Below, piece by piece: positions 1-10,400 of a stretch of DNA of 27,697 bases. Position numbers and translations under genes: made by a program. The stretch comes from Phoronis pallida (taxonomy: Eukaryota; Phoronida; Phoronidae). The notes under the pieces are model-generated. The model did no database searches, was not told the DNA's origin, and saw only the letters and a list, made by a program, of their open reading frames with translations. Positions within the stretch are counted from its first letter, which is position 1. Each line of letters starts with the position of its first letter. Location: assembly GCA_028565715.1 (NCBI GenBank), contig JAOXYC010190910.1, positions 1 to 27,697 on the forward strand. The letters are read 5' to 3'.

Positions 1-99
1 CAAGGACCTTAGATGAAGGTCAGAAACGTAGCGGCTCTGCCAAAAACGTAAGTCTCCAAGTCATTGAAATTGTTTTAATTGTGAATGTTTCAAAATCCT

Positions 100-200
100 T
101 TTGTCACTAAGTAATTATTCCTTAAAGACCTCAAAGGGATAATCTAAGGTTGGTAAGAATTATAAACATTAATGCGTAATTATCTTGAAAAAGTGAATGT
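100..200 (+). repeat. Partial direct copy of the fold-back arm
   Basis: The stretch with AGTAATTATTCC, AAAGACCTC, TTAATGCGTAA and AAAAAGTGAATGT is a diverged direct copy of the inner part of the left fold-back arm at about 572-670. It makes a third arm copy in this block. Confidence 0.65.
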
Positions 201-214
201 AATAATCGCTACCT

Positions 215-370
215 TGTCATGGACGAATATGTCGCCGTCATAGCGATTATGTCGCCGTCTTAGAGATGAGGTCGCCGGCGACTTAATCGCTACGACGGCG
301 ACATTATCGCTACCCCCTCATGGACGATTAAGTCGTCGCCCTAGTGATTTTGTCGCCGTGCTTTCAAAGG
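215..370. repeat. GTCGCCGT word cluster
   Basis: A dense cluster of short words such as ATTATGTCGCCGTC, TAGCGATTA and CATGGACGATTA occurs on both strands. Clusters of the same words recur at the fold-back centre (672-735) and at its right end (1027-1067). The DNA here is far more GC-rich than its surroundings and can fold into many small hairpins. Confidence 0.7.
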
Positions 371-1067
371 TTAGAAAGCATAATTTTCCGGTGGAATTAC
401 TTTTTTTAATACAAACAATGTGATACATTGAACAATTATTATGTTGTTAATTTCATTTATCGTCATGGACACGTTTGCTGACGTTTTTCACCAATGCTTA
501 TTCCTACACTGGTACTCAAATTTGTATAGAAAATGTTATGAATCTTGTCAAGAGGTGTATCGAAATCGGCTTTTTCGCTGAGTAATTATTCTGTGAAAGA
601 CATCTAAGGAATATTCGAAGGTTTGATAGAAGAGATTAATGCGTAAGTAATTAAAAAGTGAATGTTTTAACACTGTGACGGCGACATAATCGCATGGACG
701 ATTATGTCGTCGTCGTAGCGATTAAGTCGCCGTGTTAAAACATTCACTTTTTAATTAATTACTCATTAATCTCTTCTATCGAACCTTCGAATATTCCTTA
801 GATGTCTTTCACAGAATAATCACTCAGCGAAAAAAGCCGATTTCGATAACATTTTCTATAAACATTTGAGTACCAGTTCAGGAATAAAAAGCATTGATGA
901 AAAAGTCAGCAAATGCGTCATGGCGATTAATGAAATTAACAACAAAATAATTGTTCAATGCATCACATTGTTTGTATTAAAAAAAGTAATTCCACCGGTT
1001 AACGATGTTTCTTGTCTTTTGAACGCACGGCGACATAATCGCTAGGACAGCGACGTAATCGTCCATG
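319..1067. repeat. Large fold-back (inverted repeat) element
   Basis: The arms at about 319-680 and 730-1067 are inverted copies of each other. Both hold CCGGTGGAATTACTTTTTTT, ACATTGAACAATTATT, GGAATATTCGAAGGTT and GTGAATGTTTTAACAC, or close variants. The centre is a GTCGCCGT word cluster. No coding capacity was seen, so this is likely a non-autonomous fold-back transposon. It lies beyond the last seen exon of gene A, probably in the next intron. Confidence 0.85.
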
Positions 1068-1302
1068 ACACACGTGTACCTCACCCCTTATTCTCACCAT
1101 AACACCATCCGAACTTAGTGAGTCATACTGTCGTCTGTTTTTCGAACTGTTTAGCTTTCATACTGTCGTTCTGGTGTATTATCGTGCCTGACTCAGTGTT
1201 GTAATTTGGTGATTTTTTTTTTAAGCCCCTAAAACTGATCGACACTGTGCTGTACTGAATAGTTGTTACTTAATGTCATCTATAAACATCACGTGAACTT
1301 AC

Positions 1303-1428
1303 TAAGTTTGTTTGTCAAGTCATCTTCTGTAAGAATTCTCAGTGTTTCCATGGTGATCTGCTCTTTAGCAAAATTCGTGTAGAATCGTTCAAGGTTCAAT
1401 GATCGAAGAAAGTCCTTCACTCCAGAAT
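1303..1428 (-). CDS. Gene A exon 20: SAM domain (partial, continues outside window)
   Basis: 126 nt, phase 1 in and out. It encodes VKDFLRSLNLERFYTNF, then KEQITMETLRILTEDDL. This is the SAM pattern V..FL.SL.LE.Y...F....I....L..LTEDDL, covering helices 1-4 of about five. SAM domains are cytosolic protein-interaction modules, for example in Eph receptor tails. The entry phase fits exon 19. The donor CTTA|GTAAGT is strong, so the last helix should lie on an exon beyond the window. Without splicing, a TGA follows at 1291-1289 and the SAM would be cut short. That it belongs to gene A rather than a neighbour rests on phase and strand. Confidence 0.78.
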
Positions 1429-4400
1429 CTAAAATAAATCAATGTTGAGTGACAAAACATAGTATTTGTGGTTTAGTGGTTTGAGAACAAGACTAAGAGT
1501 TGGGAGGTACCCGGTTCGACTCCCAGGGCTAGTGATCGGATGAGCACGTCGGAGGCAGTCCATGGTTTTTTGAAGCGACTTCGGCCTTTAGAGTAACCAG
1601 TTTATTAAAAAATACACATGCTATATGAGACAATGTTTGGAGTAAGTTGTCGTACTAAAATGTCATTATTCTGCCATTATCATGATTATGTTATAGCTTT
1701 AAATCTGTTCAACTGGAAATTACATTGTATAGTCCTAGGTCGAGACGGCCTCTGGGTACTAGGAGTCCTAGTATCTACCCAGAGGCCGTCTCGACCTCGT
1801 TGGCGGGTTTTTGACACAACACGAAATTTACTTCCGGTTGAACTGAATTAGTATATATCAGAAAGAGTTGTCTTACTATCATAAGACAGTTCTAAAACAA
1901 TACCCGTGTCTTAATGGCATTTTTTTTTATCAAAAAGCAATGATGGCAATAGACGTGGACAGTTTCGATCGATGCACTGTTTGTTTTCAGATAGCATTGC
2001 TATATCTAGAATATTAAGTGTGTCGTCGACAAGTCGCATATAGGTGCATTTTGTTCTTCAATAGTGCTTTTGGATTTACACTAGGATTATACTTTCAATG
2101 TTTCTTTAAGTTTATGAATACTAGTACATGTTGCCGGTGACGGAAGCAGCATGTCTCACCCCATGGCCAGAACTGCCAAGTAGCCAACAAGGATAAACAG
2201 TTCTCTATCAAATTTGTCTAAGTCATACCATTCGACTTGTTCTTCGTTTGGATATTACCATTTTGAAAAATCAAAGTGTCAAAGTGAACTTATACCTAAA
2301 ATATGTACTTCATTTGATGATGTCCATTCCCGCCGCGAGTCGTGTGGGCCACGTTCGTTATTGTTCGCTTCTGTAACCTTCGAAACAAAACATATTTAGT
2401 TTTGTTATTCTAGAGTGCTATAAGGAGTAAACTAAATATGTTTTGTATATAACTATAACAAAGATTTTGTTACCACCAATACATGACAATGAACCCTGTC
2501 CTATAAGATAAAGAGAGACTTGGAGTTTCATTACGGAACTCTTAGAACCAGTCAAAAGACTATTATGTAAAGAAAACTAGACTTTTTCCAAGTAAGAAAA
2601 ATTGTTACTTTATAACTTACTTGTTCATATGGATTTTCCTGAGGCAATGTTGCTCCCGGTGAGAATGTTATAACACTTCCAGTCGACGATTGTTCTCGTT
2701 TGTATTTGAAATGACGATATCTAAAACATATCAAAATCCAATTTACACGACTAAGATTTCTTACAGAATATACGAAACACATATGAATACATCCTCTCGT
2801 ACACAAAATTACGAGCTCTCGAATAATTTGTGTACGGGAAAATTGGAAATACTCTGACTGATGCAAACAGAGCTCGTGATTTTAACGATCGTTGTGTACG
2901 AGAAGATATAATGCTGAGAAGATTGGCAATAAGCAAACTACTGCAAACAGAGCTTATGATTTTGATATATTTTGTGTATAAAATAAAATACACAAGAACA
3001 AATTTCCGGGCAAAATCTACAGCTACATACTGGTATCGTCAAATTATCAACCAATTAAGTTTATACTAAAAATTGTGTCGATCATTAATATTGTTATAGT
3101 TACATTTGTAGATATGATTTGGGTGATTGTACAGTTTTGGAGCAGTCGCTCTTAAAGGTAAGTTATTGTCGAAGACACGTCGTTACTTTAAGAAAACCTG
3201 ATTAGGGTGAGGGTACAAACCTAGCTTTCAACTGTGATCTTTTGCAGTACAGGGCAATAATAGCTGTGGTTAGGCAAGTAACCAAAGCTAAGGTAATCAG
3301 GGCAATTACCCAACTTTCCATACCCATACCACCTGAAAGGCGAACGGAATACTAAAGGGCAGTAAAATCTTTTTGAATATTTCAAGAACGTTTGACATCT
3401 AAGGGAGTAAAATGAATTGCTGGGCAATAGGAAATAGTTAGGTGCCATGTTTTAATACCTTAAAATCTTCTTATCCACAACAATGCATAGATTGTGGTCG
3501 TGAAACTTTGCGATGTTAATTTAGAGGTAAACTAGTCGAACATGAACGTTAAGCTTTTACCCAAAATTCGGACAAAAGTGTTTTCTGTTTAATCTTGCAA
3601 AACCAACCATCCCCACCGATGTATATCAACTCTAGATATTATTTACCTTTATTCAAGTTTGTTGCGTCTGTCGCGTTGCCAAACCGTTCAGAGGTTCGAG
3701 AGGTCTGGGTTGGCGTTGGGGATGTGTGCACGCTTTGAGCGATACTGACTGTTGTTGGGATCAACGGCGTGCTTGTCAAAACAGAGGCGACGGTACTTAA
3801 ATTAACCACACCACAACTACGACTACATCTTCCATCAACTACACACGTCTGATGCTGAAAAATTGTCTTTTGTCAGGCCGATAACTGTTAGTGTTGGTGC
3901 TGCGCTCATAATTTGTACAGTGCTTTTCATCTTTCAAATATGATTTTCTTATTAGTTTAAACATACTATTAAACCCAGTTGTTGTGGCGTTTTATGATGT
4001 GATTTATTTCTGTAAATAAGTTAGATACATGTTGATATGCAGGGGCGTAACTAGCTTTTTTCGTCTTGGGGGGCAAACGGGTAGGAAAAGGGCATTTTTA
4101 GTGGCGGAGCCAGGTTTAAGGCATTTAAATTTTCGCCGAGCGGAGCGAGGCAAAAAAATTTGAGGTTAAATGGATGCAAATGCCTTTTTTGATGGAAGTA
4201 CCAGTAGCAAGTACACTTTTTGACAGTCGTAAGTGCCTTTTTGATGGAAATACCAGTTGCAAGTGTCCTTTTAGATCAAAAAAGGCACTTTACTTAAAAC
4301 TGCTATTTGGAATTTCTTTGAAAAGGGCACTTCTTAAAATGTCTGGGGGGGCAGTTGCCCCCCCCCCCCCTTTGCTCCCCCGCTAGCTACGCCCTTGATA

Positions 4401-7400
4401 TGTATGTGTGAACTATCAAAATACAACCAGAAATGTTTCTGGTACAACTCACCTTCAACCTACATGGGTTATCAAGACCAGCAGTACACTCGATGCAAGC
4501 AGAGTCGTAGGCGATGAACTTCAAAGGGGCACTTCCTGTCTGACCATCGTTACTTATAACTATGCTGTACACAGTAAGACTTCTGTCTGTAGGCTCAGGG
4601 AGACGACATAAGACTCTACTGAATGTTTCAAAGTAAGCTTTTACTGTTGTGCTCGAATTCTGCTGAGATTGTGAACCATTAATCTGTACAGGAAAGGAAA
4701 ACTAGCATTAAGATAATGACGTTAGGAATGGAATGTAATATATCATCGGAGAAAGTTTACAAATGCGTTAAAGTAAGCAACCAACTTAAAACTAACCTGA
4801 AAGTTTACAAATGCGTTTAAGTAAGCAACCAACTAAAAACTAACCTTAACAACTCTTTTGAAAATAAAAAAAATACCATTGGCTACATATCAAGGTGATT
4901 TTGGCTAAATTTTGTTTTTCCATTTGACAAACATACCTGATTTGACAGATGGAGATGGCATGTAAGATTTGGTGAGTAAATAAAGTTATAGCCCACTACC
5001 AAGACATTACCACCGCATGAATACTTTTGTTTGTCACAAAGTCCATTATGCGGAATGTAATAAACATCGGGAGGTTGTTGTACTGTAAGAGAACAGTCGC
5101 TACCAATGTAACCTGCATCACAGTGACATACACCTGTAATACAAATGAAACATGTAGATCACTAACAGTTATCTGGAAAATACCAAAACTTAATTAATTT
5201 TTGATAATGCATACATTAAAAATTTGATCTTTGGAATGTTTGGTTTTTCTGCCATCGGCGGCCTAAACACTAACCGTGCGTACAGAAATGACACTACCAA
5301 TGTGCGAAGGTGTACACAAAGTATAAGACGCTGCGACTCGCACGGTTTACGTGCAGATGAATACAGCCCTACAATGCTTCGTACTGAATGTTTTAGACAA
5401 GTTAACATTTCATATATCAAACACAAATACTGCTTTATCTTTACACAGTATGTTAAAGAGCAAACTTAAACGGCGAGAACCTTATATCAGGGAGCCGTAT
5501 ATAGTTTCGATTTTTGACTTAATGTACAACAAAAATAATAGTAATTTAATTGAGAAACAAACCACATATATTACACGTTCATTAACCACATTATTCAATG
5601 TAGACCAGACGCAATACGCTCGTCAAATCAGGCCATCAGAAAAAATAACGACAAATAAAGAAATGAACTGATTTTTGGGGACTGTCTCGTCGAAATTCCC
5701 CTTTCATTGTTTGTTTGATCCTGGTGGTTGGAATTTACAAGTTAAAATGTCAGTTTGATGTTGAAAAGGGAAGGTTATTCGAACGTAACTAATACGACGT
5801 TGATTGCCAAAGCATGACTATTAACAAAGTATACATCTATAGCAACACAAGGTAATGTTTGATGGGTTGGATTCCAAGTCGAGTTTCAGATGTTCCTTTA
5901 TTATCAAAAAATGTACCAAAACATATTACAAGTCCATTACCTTTTAGACAAGTACCGTGGCCGTAGCAGTCGTTTGGACAAAGAACTGAAGTAAGTTCTT
6001 CGGGTAATTCCCATGACTGTGGCTGTGAACCTGGTAGTCTTACCCATGAAGACCTATTTCGGCGAAGCTCTTGCATGCATTGCTGTTTTAATGATTCCAC
6101 GACTATTCTTGTCGAGTTAAAGTCGTCCGTCAGCTAAATGGCGACGTTCAAGACATTAAAAGCAAGGTATTTATTCGGAAACACGTGTTTTATTATTGGT
6201 AAACTACAATAACAATGGAATAATTCCACAAAGATCAGTAGGTTTCAAAATGCCTTTCTGTCAAGTCAGACGAAACACTAGAGTTAATGTCCATATCGGC
6301 TTCAAAGCTTTGTACTTTTTACCACACAGATTTTTGTTTGATACTTTTTTACTTGGGTGAACGTATTTTTTTGATAAAGGACTCCTGCACCTAATTTCAA
6401 GTTGATTTGTACTTAAAAGAGACTTCTTTCTCTAACCATGGCTGCCATACTTCGTTTAACATACCTTGATACTTTGGACGCAAAATTCCATTTTGTCCAC
6501 AAAATCAACAAACTGAATGCGTGAGCATTCACTTCCAAGGGTATTTGTTGTAAGAATTCGAGTGCAGTATTGTCGTGCTGTCGCTTCTGTCATGCCACTT
6601 CTGAGAGGCCAGTTGACGTTCTAAATGAATAATGTTAATGTGTTCGTCTTAAGTACTCTTAATGTAGAGTTCAAATTTATATTTCGACATCGTCCACTTT
6701 GGGCACTTATCTTAAGTCACTTACGGGTTTACACTGATGTAAGTGGATTTTTAATCATTTTAATCATTTAAAAATGACGAATATTATGACAATTTTAATC
6801 AAACAGAAACACATGAACATACCACAGCCTGAAACGCAGGGTTGTAGGTGAAGGAAACGTTTTCGTCTTCATCATCGGTAAAAATAGGGCTTTTTGAACT
6901 TCTGCGACTTCTGCAACTTTTTGTGTGATGTTCTGTTATATCTTGAGTAATCGTAACTTCAGACGAAAAACATGTCTGTATGTGACCAAGCGTCTTGCAG
7001 GTCTTCGTGGAGGAGGTGGTACAATCACAGAATGTTGCACCAAGGTCTGGTGGAAGGTAGTTTGCCGAGTCAAATGTGTGTCGATATAAGCTGTTCGCTT
7101 CTGACACCCTGCAAAAAAGCCCATGTACGTAGTGACAACAACCCAAACCGACTCTAAAATCTTGTTATTTGTTTTCTTGGCATAGTATTAAGATTGATTC
7201 ATAATTTGCACAATTATACTTAATGTTTAGTGTCGATAAGGGCCAAAAACAAAAATTGTCGGTAAATGTTGTATCACCTTATAAACATTTTGGCCTGAAT
7301 TTGATCGATTAAGAGTTTAAGAGTTTAAATACATTTATTTAGCCAAACAAACTAAGGTAACAATACAAATGGTAGGAAATTAATATCATGAAATATTTGG

Positions 7401-10400
7401 CAAGGGCCATCTAAAAGGCTTATGCCGCTTCATAGAATGACCCTTCCTAGAAAAAACGGGGGAAAATAATACTTCCTCCTAAATGTTTGTTTTAGTTTTT
7501 AACTAATCGTAAATTCTTCATCTGGTGGTTTGTTAGCATGGACCAGGACTTTTAATGCATCTCATATTTATCTATTTGTTCCACTGTACGTGCTGTTTCG
7601 AAGGATCAAAACCTTGTACCCGAGTTTCAGTAAGTAATTGATACGAAGACATGTACCTGACAGAATAATCTGAAAACCACTTCAAACATGATAAAGCTAT
7701 ATAGACAAGCTGGTCGTCTGACAAGTAGCGCCATCTGTGCTTAAAAGATTTGTTTACAAGTCATTCATAAGATTTATTAATGTTTTAACATTAAATTATT
7801 CTACTTGGATTGAGCAGGGTTGTTTGGCAAACATTACATGGCGAATTTTAAACGTGATCAAAAAGAGAACCATAAAGGGTATTATTGCACAGAGCAACAA
7901 TGAAAAGACTACGACCAACAAATCCTGTTTAAACTTAGTACATTTACATATTGATGTAGCACAAATACTTACCTGAATGAACGAGTAAAGTCTGTGTATT
8001 CTCTTAAGATCACGGCCATCACATTTCCTCGAATACATTCATCATTCTGTCCTTCCGAGGAACTGGTTCCCTTCTGTGTCAAGTCATCCATACAATTCTT
8101 GTTAAAGGTGCCACAGAGGCCTTCTGTTTCATCGTAGTCCATCGTTGAGGGAAATATAAACACACTGAGATGTCCATTCGACACAAGGACTTCGACATAA
8201 CCTCCTGTCGGCAAGTATACCTAAAAAATACACTGCGATGAAAAAATACGGTTTGTGTTAAAAGTGTTTTTCTTAAATAATCTCTTTTAAAGAATAGTAT
8301 TCAGTCATGCTTGAAAAATATTAATTCTTTGATTTTAACCAAAGTATATCAATGTAGACAGGGGCGTTGGGAGAAGTCTGATTTCTTAAACACTTCAAAA
8401 CAACTTTTAAAACGCTTTGAAATTTTGCTTTAGTCGAAACATTTCTATACGTTTATGTACACAGGGTTTTGAATAAAAACGACTGTTTTAAGAGTCTGTC
8501 TCCTACCGGGGATTTCCGAAAGAGAGCGCTCTTTCGGAAATCCCCGGTAGCTTTTTACATTTTGATTATAAGGTTGTAAACAACCTGGTATTTTTAATAT
8601 ATTTTCAGTCAATCCAAAATTTTGAACCTTTTAGTCCAGACTTAAAAAAGCTTTTGAAAACTTAATCAAATATATTTACATTTTATTATTATTATACTTG
8701 GGAATCTTGGTTCTGTAAACAGGCCATAAAAAAGAAATCACACTGAACAGCAATAAAAAGGGGGACTTTATTATTTCCTTCTTGGAGCCTTTGTACACAT
8801 TTTATTTTGGCAATACATCAATAAACGTGTTAATAAACTGATAAGGAGAAACGTAAATCGCACAGAACAGCCTTGATGAGTTAAAGAGGACTTAAGAACT
8901 TCCCTGTGATTACTGTTATCAGCTTGGAGCTGATTTATTAAAGGTGAAACAAACATTTGATATGTGAAGTGCCTTTTTGATAATATGACATAAACCTTTC
9001 TTTATCTGTTGAAACTAAAAATAATTGTCAGTTTGACACCAAATGACGGAGGGTTTTATCAAATTGTAAACTAATAAAGACGCAAACGTGACAAAACACA
9101 TTTTCCCACTTTGTTGTTTATGGGAGATTTTTATGATAAAGGTATTCATTAACCCACAATACTGTGTGAAGCTCCATGAAGCTGCCGTGCCAACAAAATT
9201 CGCGAATGTTATCAACTTGGTTACAAATCAAACCAAACGATATTACCCCCTAACGAGCGATAAGGTCGGACAATCGTATACCCATCGTTAAGCAAATACA
9301 CTATATCAAATTATGGCACCGTACTTCCTGGTTGCAGCAGTAGGTCTGCATAGACCGTCAAATTCCTTAAAAAATAAACGAACTAAAAGAAATGTAATCA
9401 CTTCCTTTGCGTACAATTTCTGTTATTTCATTTCCACTAGCTATCCTTACGACTTAATTGTTACTAAAACTAAAACTTCGACACGCCTTTCAGCTTCGTA
9501 ACCCGGCCATGTTTTACCCACAATCCACCGCGTCGAATTATTTCGGTGTGCCGTAATTTTATCGAGTACTAAAATGTATTTTAACATTTTTGCGCGTAAT
9601 CTTAAATTTTTGTTTTGGATTTAAAGTGCAAAACACCCAAGAGTCAAATATGTAAGCTAGAATTGCTTTTAATCAATTTGAAAGGAGTTTTAGGGCTAAA
9701 ATGACGGTCTATGCCCTTTTAACTGAGTGGACCTCTATGTTGATGATTTTAATATTGCCTACAATGACATTCGATCCACATTAAAATAGAGAGGCGTTCC
9801 TCAAGGTTCTAATGAGCCGCCAGTAACTTGACCCTGAACATTTGATATAATTATCGATATAAGTGAGCTATTTGGAAACAGTCGCTTCAGTTGAGTTGCA
9901 TGTTTGGCGGTTTAATTTTATTTTATACAATGTCGATGATTGCGATTATCAATACCACACAACTTACAGTTTCCAAACCAGTAACAACAATATAAAAAAC
10001 AAGCACTTTCAAACGTCAGAAAAAAAAATCTGTGATGCACTTCCCGTCGGAAGCGAAGGCATGTCAGTTACGATCAAAAAGCACGTAAGGTAATTTGTTT
10101 ACCTCCACTATGAATAAGGCTTTTGTGTGTGTACTGCACTGACCCCGATACTTGAATAGCAATAGCTGAACAAAGGCCGCTTTCCTTTCTACACGCAATG
10201 AATGGGGATAAATAGAGCAGACAATGAAATTTACTAAGCAGTAACGGTTGCTAAGCGGTTGCTTTTTGATTCGAATGCTTAGCAATTGCTTATGTAATAA
10301 TCAACACAAGATTGAAGTAGTGATTGACATGCCTTCGCTTCCGACGGGTTAGAATCTAATTTTGCGATAATTTTAATGAGGTGCTCATTGAATTTTAAAA

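Noticed and set aside
1-40. Last SAM exon at the extreme left (acceptor TTTGGCAG at about 31-38, minus strand)
   Set aside because: In the required phase it reads only a few residues to a stop and does not look like the fifth SAM helix.
215-1067. CRISPR-like array from repeated GTCGCCGT words
   Set aside because: Units lie on both strands with irregular spacing, no constant spacers and no cas genes, and the setting is eukaryotic.
1466-1540. Functional tRNA gene
   Set aside because: A and B boxes are present, but the acceptor and anticodon arms do not pair, and a SINE-type body follows.
3009-3069. Alternative exon after the transmembrane helix, with acceptor CAATTTTTAG at about 3068
   Set aside because: It would end after only six residues. 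The exon at 2621-2720 fits the phase and gives a longer basic tail leading to more coding exons.
4174-4386. 70-codon frame ending in a proline run
   Set aside because: It lies wholly inside the MITE at 4040-4394, and the proline run is just the C-tract.
5224-5671. Overlapping plus-strand frames of 81 and 106 codons
   Set aside because: They sit inside a gene A intron, with low-complexity composition and no recognised motif.
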